NCBI GenBank assembly: GCA_037074535.1
Contig: CM073464.1
Coordinates: 53,586,870 to 53,650,869 of the forward strand
Source of the DNA: Gleditsia sinensis
Lineage: Eukaryota > Streptophyta > Magnoliopsida > Fabales > Fabaceae
Direction of reading: 5' to 3'
DNA: 64,000 nucleotides
Shown: piece after piece, positions 46,641 to 57,752 of the stretch
Numbering within the stretch: position 1 is the first letter of the stretch
Layout: every line of letters starts with the position of its first letter
Notes under the pieces: generated by a model
Databases searched by the model: none
Told to the model about the DNA's origin: nothing
What the model saw: only the letters and a program-made list of their open reading frames with translations
Made by a program: the position numbers and the translations under genes

Positions 46641-47629
46641 AATTTCTTCTTTTATTCATATAATTGGGCAATGTTCACAGTAAAAGATCACATATAATAA
46701 ACATTAAGAGATATATTAACATTAGTTTAATTATCATATGTGATTCTTGATTGTAGGTGTGCAATATTTAGTTCATCTATCATATGTAATTGATACATTT
46801 CCATGGCTTTACTCTCACACACTCTGCTTTTGTTCTGCGAACTATTTTAATCTAAACCCTTTATCTATCATATGTAATTGATACCCTTCCATTCCTTTAT
46901 TATAACACACTCTATTTTTGCTCTATGAACTCTTTCGATCTAAACCCTTTAACTTCTCCCTATAAAGAAAAAAAGTATGAGGATTTACATTTCAACTTAG
47001 CCCACAAAAAAAGAAGATATTTTCAAACTTATTGAGCATTAGAGAACCGTATTCTACTATATGTGAAATCAACACAGATATGGATTATGTTCATATTCTT
47101 AGTTTGACAAGACAACAAATGAAAAAATAGAATCATATTCATCAATGCATTGGACAGAGGCCCTATGTGACTATGAGAAGAAATTTCATACTACACCATT
47201 TTTGTTAAAGCCTTGCCTTTTCCAAGAAAATTTTACAGCAAGAAATAAAAAACATGATACATAATGAAAAAATCAAAATAAGGTTCATTGACAATAAGAA
47301 AATGTTCATCTTTTTGAAAGATTCTAAAGTCTTATTGTTAATTAGGCTCCTTCTAATTCAAGATCTACCATTGTTGCACTTTGAGAGCTTAAAAATATTT
47401 GTATGAAATCCAAGACTTGAGCCAGGATCACACCAATTTTGTCATTCCAACCACAATTCAAACTAACAGTTGTATATAGAGCAATTTCGACAATGATTTG
47501 TGTAGTTCTATGATCCCTTAGCAAAATAAGCTAACCTAATGGAGAATTAAGATAAGTATAAGAAAACTATTAGGAACCACTATTAAGTCACTTTTATTTA
47601 GGGATTAACTATTATTTTGTTCCTGTATA
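46641..47629. other. AT-rich flank of the FAR1-like pseudogene, with an 88-bp tandem duplication
   Basis: It begins with the AATTT duplication of the outer solo LTR, so it was once contiguous with 30713 and lies upstream of the minus-strand FAR1-like pseudogene. ATCTATCATATGTAATTGATAC occurs at 46775 and 46863, marking a two-copy 88-bp tandem duplication. No other repeat ends are seen. A 60-residue open frame inside is listed separately. Confidence 0.5.
47342..47533 (-). other. Unrecognised short open frame, possible exon
   Basis: The minus-strand frame reads LRDHRTTQIIVEIALYTTVS, then NCGWNDKIGVILAQ and a tail ending ATMVDLELEGA. Its composition is balanced, unlike the Lys/Asn/Ile-rich noise frames around it. 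It has no ATG at its start; it opens after a TAG preceded by TTCTCCATTAGGTTAG, which could be a splice acceptor. I do not recognise the product. It could be the last exon of a decayed gene, or chance. Confidence 0.25.
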
Positions 47630-48928
47630 ATAATAGTCCAGAACTGTGTCAACTATAGGGGTATTAAGCTCATAAGCCATACTTTGAAGTTATGGAAGAA
47701 TGCTGTTAAGCAGAGATTAAGAAAAGAGTCTCACTTAAAAAAGAATTAATTTAGTTTCATGCCAAGAAGGTCAACCATAACCATAGAAGCAATTTACTTA
47801 CTGTAGAGATTAATAGAGAGATATCAAAAGAATCAAAAAAATTTACATCATCAATTTGGAAAAGGCATATGATAAAGTGCTAAGAGAGGTTTTATGGAAG
47901 GCTTTAGAAAAGAAAGGAGTACATATTTCTTATATTTGAGTAATCAAATATATATATGATAGGATCATGGCTTACGTGAGAACACAAAATGGGTACACAA
48001 TGTATTTCCCCACAACTATAGGACTACATCAAGATTCATCTGTGAATCCATATCTTTTTTAACTTGATTTTGGATGTAATTATTGAATATATCCAAGAAT
48101 TAGGACCTTGATGTATGATTTTTTCCGATGAAATAGTCTTAGTTGGTGAATCGAAAAAGGAAATAAATACAAAGTTAAAGTTATTGGGACCAACTTTTGA
48201 AATACAAGGCTTTCATATAAGTAGAAATAAAACATAATATATTTGAATGTAATTTTAATAAAAGGTGAACAAATACGAATTTAAAAGTAAAACTCCTATA
48301 TCATCTTATAAAACCAGTTATAAGCTTTAAATATCTTGGGTTCATTATACCAAAAGGACGGAGAAGTAAAGGAGGATGTAAACCATAGGATTCAAGCGGG
48401 ATGGATGAAATAGAGGAAGGCTTCGAGTGTCATTTGTGATAAAAAAGTACTACTCAAAATTAAAGGAAAATTCTACCGTATAGCTGTAAGACCTACAAAA
48501 TTGTACGATACTAAATGTTAGGTGGTTAAAGGATGACATAAAGATAAACTCAAGGTTCCAAAGATGGGAATGTTGCGTTAGATATATAGACACACTAGAA
48601 GATATATGATTAAGAATGAGTGTATTAGAGAGAAAGTTAGGGTAGCACCTATTGTAGATAAGATGGTGGAATCTCATTTAAGGTGATTTAGCCATATGTG
48701 GAGAAAACCTGTAGAAGCCCCACTTAGAAGAGTAGATTAGATGGAAAGTAACCTAATAGTTAGAGGTATAGGGAGGCAAAAAAAATAATAGGTAAAACTA
48801 TTAAGAAAGATTTAAAAATTAATAATATCTTTATTGACCTAATTTATAATAGGTCACTATGGCGTCGTTTGATCCATGTAGCTGACTCCACCTAGTTGAG
48901 AAATGCTTAGTTGTTGTTATTATTGTAA
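47630..48928 (+). pseudogene. RTE LINE remnant, reverse transcriptase to 3' end
   Basis: Plus-strand translation gives QNCVNYRGIKLISHTLKLW (47640), a degenerate active site FSDEIVLVGE where the family has FADD (near 48120), SFKYLGFI-like text, IRECIREKV/MVESHL-like text (48610-48690), and an end SLWRRLIHVADST followed by TTAGTTGTTGTTATTATTG. The endonuclease and the N-terminal half of RT are missing, a 5' truncation typical of LINEs. Numerous stops and frame shifts show it is older than the copy at 31768-34919. Confidence 0.82.
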
Positions 48929-50599
48929 AAATAATCCAAATATATGATTTTAATAGAACCTAATATACAAGTTTCATCCTTTCAAATTTGGCAAGTTTTG
49001 TCCCTAAAAAAACTTGGTAGGTCCCACTTAAATGGAAATTTTCATTATAATTTTAGATAAACTTTTTTTATCTAATTTAATAAATTTCAATGATTTTATT
49101 ATATAAGTTCACAACAATCTAAATTTGAGTTATAATTTTTTAAAATATTTTATAATATATATACTTTTAATTTTATATTATTTTATATTTATAATTTATA
49201 CTTATAAGTATTAGGTATATATGTATTTATTATCAATAATAACTAATCAATTTTATATAATTATCATTTCATATCAATTTTTTAATAATATGTAATGAAA
49301 ATACGTATTTTTAAGAATCCATGTACATGGGTAACATTACTTTATTAATTATATAAAGGTAAAGTTTAAATTTAATATCATTAATTTATCAAAGACAAGC
49401 ATGTGATATGTGATTAGGTAGATGGTCAAATGTTTAAATTCTAATTATATCCATTTATTTTGGAGCAAGGCCACAAAGAATGATTTTTTTTTTGTAAATC
49501 ACTTAGTACTCATATGGATAGCTAGCATTTATTCAAATAAGAAAAATGAATTAATTGAGATGCACATGACATGGACTCGACATTATTACTAATATTGCTT
49601 TATTGGAGAAGTTTACAAATGCTTAAGTTATTCTTCACAGTAAAATTAGTTTAATTATCTATTATGAATTTATTTTCAAATTATATAAATTAGTAATTCA
49701 CATCAATTTAAAAAATTTGCGAACACCAATTATTTATTTATTTTTATTTTGAATTGTGAAAAGACAACTTTTCTATAGAAAATGAAAGGAGATACTTTTA
49801 CCATAAAAATTTCTATCATGAAATAAAATATAATGGAATATTATTAACTCGGTTTACCATTGAATAGGTTACCAAAAAATAATGGATCACATATAGTTTT
49901 TAAAAAAAATCAAGGGTTAATAATGAATCAAGGTAACCATTACCTATATTTTGATCAAAGTCAACTAGAAACTCTATCCATTACGGTCTTTTTTAGGACA
50001 TTATATATTTTGTAGCACTTTTTTATTTATTTTTGAAGACTAAGAAAATATAACAAGGGCAATAACTCCCTCTCAATTGTTAAGATGGATTTATACTTCT
50101 ATAAAGACAAGAAGGACTAATTATTCAATATTCTTCTTAAAACAAACTATAGGAAGATTTAGTTTAATGAAGGGGGTGCTCCATAGTTTCCACTTGGATG
50201 AAGGAAGACCATAACTAGATTTGAAGATATTGACCTAAGGGTTTTGATGGAGGAAGGTTAGAGGATGGTTGAGGTGTTAAAGCGAAGGGATGACTTTTCA
50301 ATGAGAAGGCATTTTTTGGATAAGTTAAATTGGTAGTTTTGTGATTTAAGATATTTTGGATGGTTTTTTACACTTTCTCTTAATGTTATTCTATGCCATG
50401 TGTGGCTAATCACTTTGGCTACTAAAGGAATTTATACTATTATAGCTAAAATTCCCTTTATTCCTTCCGTCTTCAAATTGCTACCTCCTTGATATGGGCT
50501 TGATGATGGGATATCATCACCTTCTTCCATGGGTAAGGAAAAATTTTATATAGCTTGAGGTAGTGATGATAGAGTAATTTAAATTGGCTTAAGCTTAGT
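48929..50599. other. Gene-free, very AT-rich stretch
   Basis: The part at 48960-50060 is extremely AT-rich without recognisable coding or repeat termini. At 50060-50599 the base composition is more balanced and may be the decayed continuation of the gypsy element that follows, but no domain is readable. Confidence 0.4.
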
Positions 50600-51310
50600 T
50601 CCATGCTAGAGTTATAAGGTAAGGCCGAGCTAAACTCCTTATACTTGGTCGAATATGATCTTGCGAAGATTATGAGAAAGCATCTTTACTTTTCTCTAGA
50701 TTAAGAAGTTTATCGTCTTCTTTAGACTAATTTAGTTAGTTAGCTTAGGCTTTTCCTAGTGCTTGCTCTATAGGAAATTTGATTAACAAGTGGACTAAAC
50801 ATTACAGCTACGACCTTATTCAAATTTGGTCAACCAAAAATGGAATTGTATGCTAAAAAAGCAGATACCATAAGGAAGTTTACTTCCAGAACCTTTGTTT
50901 TTATTTTTATTTTAACTCTAATCCACAATTTTATGCAACCTTGTGTTTGTACTTGGTTTCCCAAGAAGCTAATAATAGATCCTAGATATGGCTTTAGTAG
51001 GTCATTGATGAGGGCTAATTTTTTGTTTACATCATAGTACAATATGCCAGTTGAGCTTTTCTAGTCTAATACTATTATTTTGACTTAATAACTTTCAATA
51101 ACAATAGTAAACACTATAGGATATTCATTATTAGGCCCATTCCCTATAAATCATCATTTGTAAACTTGATAGGTTGTCTTCACTCAGTTGTTTGTAGTTA
51201 TTTTAGAGGTTGTAGGTCTAGCTTCATCACAGATTGGGCTAGCTACTTCTTTCTTAAGAAAGAAGCTTATCCAAAAGAAAATCCTCTAGATATGACATCT
51301 ATTATCCCTT
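50600..51310 (-). pseudogene. Tat/Ogre-type gypsy protease region
   Basis: The minus-strand frame at 51042-50830 contains LYYDV-like text just after a degenerate KSSTGILYYD, then LLKPYLGSIISFLGNQVQTQ, GCIKLW and FLMVSAFLAYNSIFG. It continues as RPNLNKVVAVMFSP-like text and a YHL..KFPT-type block to about 50620. This matches the retropepsin region of Tat/Ogre elements. The catalytic DGGSS/DNGSS site is mutated to a KSS form. Stops are frequent and neighbouring pol domains are absent. Confidence 0.65.
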
Positions 51311-51594
51311 ATACAAGTTAGTTTTATGTTTTATCAGGGTATTTTCAATTATCTCACTAATCAAGTTGTTTTTATCTCTATCCTCAGACTTGGGTCTTTA
51401 AGTGCGGCATTCCTCATATTTTCTTTAATTGTCTTTTCTTCTCGTGTATTTTTGTAAATGGTTATGCCTAATGAGCTTATATTTCATCTTCTGTGTGATT
51501 TCCATTTTCTCAATAGAATCAATAATACATTAACTAGTATATAGGAGCTTTATTGGTCTTAATGGTAGGCAACTAGTGCGATTGGTCACAGGTA
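51311..51594. other. Gene-free stretch between gypsy remnants
   Basis: No domain is readable. It may hold the decayed C-terminal part of the Tat/Ogre gag. Confidence 0.3.
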
Positions 51595-53010
51595 CATCCA
51601 AATTAATACCTTACCTTTCAACTAACCTTTAGTTGTGGGAGTAAGGGTCGATTCCACAGAAACTGGAATTACCTTGTGTGATTCTTGAAAGGGGGGTTAG
51701 ATAATTGCAAGTAAACAAAGTAAAAAGAGAATGCACATAATAAAAAAAAGAGAGTTATCAATAATAAAGGTGTTGGCTTTGGTTGATATCCATCGTCAAG
51801 GTATTGCATTGATTATTGACAACATAACCAATCTTAATTTGAATATCTTATCATTGGGATTCTTACACTATTCCTCCTTAATTTTAATAATTGATGACAA
51901 TCACCCCAATTAAACCCTAATTAATAAGCAATCCTTTAGCATAACAGTAAAACAAAACTTATTAACTGTATGAAGAAATAGAGAAACTGATAGAGCTAAA
52001 CAAATATAGACACATTAGCTATATCTAATTTAGTTAATTATTTATCATAGGTTTAATGATTTATAATCCAAAATATTTCAGCCTGTTTGCCTCATGAATC
52101 ACAATAATGAAAACTTTGTTCAAAATATAATTCAATAGTAGATTAAGACATATAATATACTAGTCAGCCTTCCTAGCAATTATATGAATAATCATTAAAA
52201 AGAGAAAAGCAGATGAATAACCAATACTCAATTAAGATTGAACGAATAAAATCAAATCTAAATCTCACAATGCATGAAGATCCGTTGAGGTTTCAATCTT
52301 CTTCTACTAACTAAAAGTAAATTAGCCGCACAAGGCAATGAGACAATTTAGAGAAGAACTGAAGAAGGTAATTAAGAGCTTGATTAATGATTTAGTGCTT
52401 TCCTTTTCTTCTTTTTGATAGATTATCTTCTCCTCATTGAAGAAGAATTGTTTTGAGGTCAAAACCCAGCTCATCGGGCTTCAATTAGAGCTAAAAAGAC
52501 CTAAAAATTGCGATTTTAGCATTCTAGTGTGATAGAAGGCACTGCGACACTACAAAAACTTATAGACAGGGCACTGTGATGCTCAAGCCTTTTGAAGCTC
52601 AAGTGCTACGGTGCTTAGACCTTCTGAAGCTTGGGTGCCATGGTGCTGGGTGTCAATACTGCAGTTCTCTGGTTTTGGGAATTTCGTACAGTGGCACTTT
52701 AGATTCTTGGTGATGCAACTCCATAGCACCAAGAAAATTTCAAAATTTACCGAAGTTATGAATATGAAATTTGTAGCTTTATGACCTGTCTTTCCATATC
52801 CCTAGAATTAATTTAATCGGAGTTCAAATGAGAGAGATATACCTCAATTAGTGACGCAAGGTCAAAAATCAGCATTTTTCAATATTTTCTCTCTATTTTC
52901 CTCCTCTTTTCGTCTTTATTCCTCCTAAAATATAATACATAAAAATTAATTAATTCATATTTATTTTATATTTAAATTAAATAAAAAGTAACATAAAACA
53001 TGGTAAAGAT
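51595..53010 (-). repeat. Family B LTR-like repeat, copy 4 (minus strand)
   Basis: In reverse complement it carries the same landmarks: TAATTGAGGTATATCTCTC (52840), a GC-rich box with GCACCATGGCACC-like words (52540-52740), GAAACCTCAACGG (52285), GGAGGAATAGTGTAAGAATC (51860-51880), and CCTTACTCCCACAACTAAAG (51640). Its start is cut at 53010 where a TGTAACATCC-type LTR begins. Confidence 0.65.
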
Positions 53011-53695
53011 GTAACATCCCCAATTTTATTAAGTAGGAAATAATTTTTAATTGTGAAGGAAAGGAAAGAGAATGGAATGGAACATTAAAGAAACCCTAGA
53101 AAATTATAAAGTAACCAAATGAAAAAAGGGAAATCAAGAAGGAGAGAAATTGTAATTTCCCTAATTCCTTGAGGCTAGAACTGAACATCAATAAATGAGC
53201 TAGAGATATATCATTGGTGAGATCCCAAAACCCATTGGCATCTTCTTAAAAGAGGAATTAAACCATTTGGGGAATTTGAGGAAGCCAAACAAGGCTTTAG
53301 TCAAGGGATTAGTCACAATTTAATGGAGTGGCAAACTTGTAAATATTTTTCATTTTGGGGATATAGTTGGAAGAGGGTTTTGCCTTCTAGAAGATATAAT
53401 ATTTTATTAATATCCTTGGGATAAGGGACAAGGTGGTCGACCAAAGGGGGGGAGGGAGCAAAAACCTACGCAGCCAAAAAGAGAAAAAGAAGAAGGAAGA
53501 AGGAGAGCGAAAGAAAGGCAACACGAAGGAAGATCCAAGTTGATTTCTATATGAATCAGCCCCTAAGTCATCCCTTATCTTCATTCTAAGCTTCTAAAAG
53601 GTGGTTTTGATGGTGGTTATGCAGGCTTGGTGGTGGAAGAAGAAGACCTAAGTGGATCAAAGGCAACAAAAACCAAATGAGGTGCTTGTTAACCA
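53011..53695 (+). repeat. Gypsy LTR 5' part, Tekay-related subfamily
   Basis: It starts TGTAACATCCCCAATTTTAT directly at the break in family B copy 4. It has the general layout of the first 700-1300 bp of a Tekay LTR, with a purine-rich AGAAGAAGGAAGAAGG block at 53480-53510, but the sequence is only loosely similar. It ends at 53695 against minus-strand Tekay protease text. The minus-strand open frame at 53387-53584 is a passenger reading. Confidence 0.55.
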
Positions 53696-54975
53696 AGAAG
53701 AAGACCGAGGTCTATAGAAAAAGTTTTCTCTTGGATGGTGACCTGACAGTTTTTACATACAGAGGAAGTGAAAACCTTTTCCCCTGTGGGGCTTACTACA
53801 GATAGCTCATAAAGTTTTAGAAATAGGATACTGAAGCTCTCTAATACATTCTCATGATATAAATGAATGACTAGCACCAGAGTCAAACAACACCATAAGA
53901 GCAAATCCATAGATGTAGCATGTACCTTAAATGATTTTGGAGGATTGAGCTGCCTCTTAGCCGCTTAGGGTAAAAACCCTTCCTTTCAACTAAGGCCTCT
54001 GTTCTGGTTGCTTTCCCACATTCTGTGGGTAGTTCTTCGCAAAAGGACCCTTTTGTTCGCATTTGAAGTAGACATCTAATCCCATGTAGCATGGCCAAAT
54101 ACCATGCATACGTCCACACTTAATGAACTTGACTGTGGTTAGGTCTTGTTCGAAAGGTTAAGGACCCGCAGTCAATAGCCTCTTACTAACTCTATATCCT
54201 CTTCTCCTCACATTTTGTCAAGGTTGGAAAAATCTTTCTTTCTCTTCCACACGTTTTGCCTTTGCCTCTCATCCTCCACTGCCCTTAAACTCTTCTCTAA
54301 AAGTATATATTTGTTTATCAAGGGCACAAACTCCCTTATTTCCAAGGCTATCACTGCAATCCTAATTTCTAGGTTTAGTCCTGCTTCAAACATAACAGCC
54401 TTCCATGCTTCATTAGGGTTAAACCTTAGGTAATAGGAGAACTTAGACAACTCGAACTTAGCTATGTATTGATCTACCGACATATTACCCTATTTGAGTT
54501 AGAGAAATTTGATCTCCTTCACGACCCACACAGTACTTGAAAAGTACTTCTCTAGGAAAATGTCCTTAAACACCTACCAGGTAATCTGCCTCCTCTGGTG
54601 AGTTAGCAGTTCTCTTGCTTTTCGCCATCAACACTCAGCTTCATCCTTCAGCATATATGCAGCAAAGATAACGTGCTACTCATTAGTGCAATCCATCAAC
54701 TCGATTATATTCTCAAATTCCCTTATCCACCTTTTGGTTGCTGTTATGTCATAGCCACCTTGGAAAGAAGGTGGTCTGGTTCTCAGGAACTTAGATAGGC
54801 CATTATCATTTCCAACCATCCTATTGTTTGCATTATTTTCTCCATTCAGGTTGTTATTGTTCTGGAGATGTTGCAAAATTTGATTGGTGACAATGAATTG
54901 GTCTCGAATTGTTGTTGCTAAGTTATGCCGGGTTTCTTTTGCATTGTTTACCGGGTTCCTCCTTAGTGGTGGCAT
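53696..54975 (-). pseudogene. gag: Tekay gag-protease start, minus strand
   Basis: The minus-strand ATG at 54975 gives MPPLRRNPVNNAKETRHNLA, an Asn-rich linker (NLNGENNANN), RPPSFQGGYD, then with frame changes AYMLKDEAECWW and MSVDQYIAKFELSKFSYYLR (54483-54208), a degenerate knuckle region near 54060-54120, and protease text ELSVVSPTGEKVFTSSVCK (53689-53910). It stops at SIDL, fused to the LTR-like piece at 53011-53695. The linker places it with the copy at 10411. It was a capsid and protease gene; frameshifts and stops disable it. Confidence 0.85.
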
Positions 54976-55121
54976 ATCCTACTATGGTAAAAACAAAGTT
55001 ATGATGCTATTGACTTGATCAAGCCCAAAAGTTAATTCAAAAATATTTACAGTAGTCATAACACCACCTCAGTATATAGATAGGAAACACTAGTAATTTC
55101 TTACCTATGTAAAATCACTGA
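54976..55121 (-). other. Tekay gag leader segment
   Basis: The reverse complement matches the 5' leader at 10265-10410: GGATCAGTGATTTTACATAG, AAGAAATTACTAGTG, and CATAACTTTGTTTTTACCAT. The upstream part of the leader and the primer binding site are absent; LTR sequence begins at 55122. Confidence 0.8.
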
Positions 55122-55749
55122 TCCCCATAATCTTGATAATTATTACACTATTATTTCCTCACATGGTTCTTATTTTTCTCTCTTGGATTTGGGCTCATTC
55201 TTGCCCATTTTTTTTGCTTAAGTTGTAATTCCACCTCTTATGGAGGACCTGGTCACATTTTCATGATTTTTGGGTTATCGATCCAACTTCTATATCCTAG
55301 TCCAAGTCTATGTTATATCTCTTTCTTGGGTTATACAATTGGCTTGCTAGAAACTCATGTGAAGTGGAAAAATTCTATGAAGTGTCCATAGGTAAAGATC
55401 TAATATATGGGTGAAGTTGTTAAACTTAGGAACTGCAGCTCTTGAATTAGGAAAAATTACCCTAATCCAATCTTCTTAAATTTTCAAGACGTTTACTTCA
55501 AAAAATTTATCTTCCTTACACAAGAATTTTGTCCCTATTTTGGACATTTTTTCTAATTTTAACTATTAGGTTCTCTCTCTTTACTTATTTCCTTAATGTT
55601 AGAAACATTTTCTATGCATACATATAAGGTGAAGAATTTCTAAGGATTATATTCTCTTAGATATCTAAAAATTGTTTAATAAATTTTATTTTCTAAATTA
55701 AATATTTATGTGCCTTTATTAATAAAAGAAACGAAATTAGGGATGTTAC
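55122..55749 (-). repeat. Tekay LTR, first 630 bp, fused to the gag leader
   Basis: The right end AAATTAGGGATGTTACG is the reverse complement of the LTR start. The left junction, in TAATCTTGATAATTATTACA, corresponds to about position 630-650 of the complete LTR. The missing 3.2 kb of LTR plus the primer site were lost in one deletion. Confidence 0.85.
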
Positions 55750-56300
55750 GCATGTAGCTGAATATTTGCAAAGATGTATAAGATGTCAGAATAATCCTTC
55801 CTAAAGGAAGTTGACTTGGCGATATGTGGCATCTTGTTGTATTAAGGTGATTGATGGATAATTGAAAAAAGTATGAGAAATAGATGGATACTTGCAGCAC
55901 CTTGTGGCAACAAGTTAGCTCAGCAAAAAGTATCGGGATGACCCTTACCTCAGTAAGATAGCCTGGCGACATGCGGCACCTTGTGGTAGTAAGGTGACCT
56001 GACAAGTTGTATGGTTTTGAGACGGTAATGAATAGGGGACGCCCTATTAGCCTTGAGTGAGCCGACGGGGAGTATGGCCATTTCAACTGGGTGATAATGG
56101 TATATGAGTAGCAGGAGGGTGAATGGCTCATATTACCTTGTTACTAAGATGTAGACAGATGACAGATGAATAGCCACCATGCATGATGTTTTTTATACTA
56201 AAATTGTGATTCTTAGATATGTGCATAATATATTAAATCATATTATTTATGAATACTAAATTTTTGTCATGAAATATTAATAGTGTTTTAGTATGTTATA
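55750..56300. other. Unclassified repeat-like segment with an internal duplication
   Basis: The first 45 bp on the plus strand read HVAEYLQRCIRCQN, resembling the zinc-binding part of a gypsy integrase. After that, TGGCGATATGTGGCATCTTG (55816) recurs as TGGCGACATGCGGCACCTTG (55967) about 150 bp later. GGGGACGCCCTATTAGCC (56035) parallels a phrase in Tekay LTRs (for example 90-107). It may be part of another gypsy LTR. No ends were found, and the minus-strand open frame at 55706-56131 is not recognised. Confidence 0.35.
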
Positions 56301-56304
56301 ATTA

Positions 56305-57752
56305 TGACAATTGAGCATCTCATACACCAGCATCTAACCCATGTGTGGAGATTTTCGACTCAAGGCATCAGCTACAACATTCACCTTTCCTGGATGATAC
56401 TTTATCTCAAAATTGTAGTCATTAAGAAATTCTACCCATATTCGTTGCCTCATATTTAACTCTTTCTGATCAAAAAGGTACTTAAAACTCTTATGAGCAC
56501 AATATACTTTAAATGTTTCTCCGTACAAATAGTTTCACCAAATCTTTAAGGCAAACACCACCGTTGGCAACTCAAGATCATGGGTTGAATAATTTCCTTC
56601 ATGGGGTCTTAGTTGCCGAGAGGCGTAAGCAACTACTCTTTTGTCTTGTATTAGAACACACCCTAGCCCTTTCTTTGAAGTGTCACTATACACTTCAAAA
56701 TGTCCTGTGGGGTTTGGAATAATTAAAACAGGAGGAGTGGTCAATCTTGTCTTAAGCTCCTGGAAACTAGCTTCACAAAAATCAGTCCATTTGAAAGGAC
56801 TTCCCTTCTTGGTCAATTTCGTCAATGGTAATGCTATACGAGAGAAGTTTTGTATAAACCTCCTATAGTATCCTGCCAAACCCAAAAAACTTCTGACTTC
56901 TATAACTGTCTTTGGTCTTTCCCATTGAATCATTACTTCCATCTTGCTAAAGTCTATGGTTACTCCTATATTGGAGATGATATGTCCGAGAAACTTCACC
57001 TCTGTCAACCAAAATCTACACTTCTCCAATTTAGCATACAACTTTTTCTCTTTCAGCACTTGTAGCACGATTTAGATATGTTGTTCATGTTCTTTCTCAC
57101 TCTTAGAGTATATCAAGATGTCATCAATGAACACTACCACAAATTGATCTAGGTAGGGTCAAAAAATAAAATTCATGTAATCCATGAAAATTGTAGGTGC
57201 ATTTGTCAACCCAAAAGGAATTACGAGAAACTCATAGTGCCTATACCTAGTTCTGAATGCTGTTTTTGGTACATCCTCCTCCTTGATCCTAATCTGATGG
57301 TATCCCGATCTCAAGTCAATTTTAAATAAGATGGAGGCTCCCATCAGTTGATTCAATAAATCATCTATTATAGGGAGATGGTAATTATTTTTGATAGTCA
57401 CCTTATTCAGTTGTATGTAATCTATGCATAGTCTCAAGCACTCGTCTTTCTTCTTAAGAAAAAATACAAGAGCTCCCCAAGGTGATACAGTAAGTCTAAT
57501 AAATTGCTTGTCTAACAATTCCTCCAATTATTTCTTTAGTTCCTGTAGTTCATTCAAGGCTATTCTATAAAGTGCAATAGAGATAGGCCCTGTACCAAGT
57601 GAGAGATCAATAGAGAACTCTATCTCTCTCTCGGGAGGTAAGCCTAGAATATCTGGTGAAAATATTTCAGGAAACTCATTAGCTATTGGAATTTCATTAA
57701 GCTTTGGTTTGACTTCTAGGTTTGATAAACACAAAAGAATGTAACCAAGTAC
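56305..57752 (-). pseudogene. pol: Tekay RT and RNase H, minus strand
   Basis: Minus-strand translation runs from GYILLCLSNLEVKPKLNEIP through RT (FIRLTVSPWGALVFFLKKKD, FKIDLRSGYHQIRIKEEDVP, TAFRTRYRHYEFLVIPFGLT, VFIDDILIYSKSEKEHEQH) to RNase H (FEVYSDTSKKGLGCVL, NVVADALSRKSPHMG). The RNase H block SDAS is SDTS. Stops lie after LQELKK, after FIF and near EHEQHI. It ends shortly after the stop codon at 56334. The catalytic RT Asp pair is intact. A minus-strand Tekay LTR abuts it at 57753. Confidence 0.9.
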
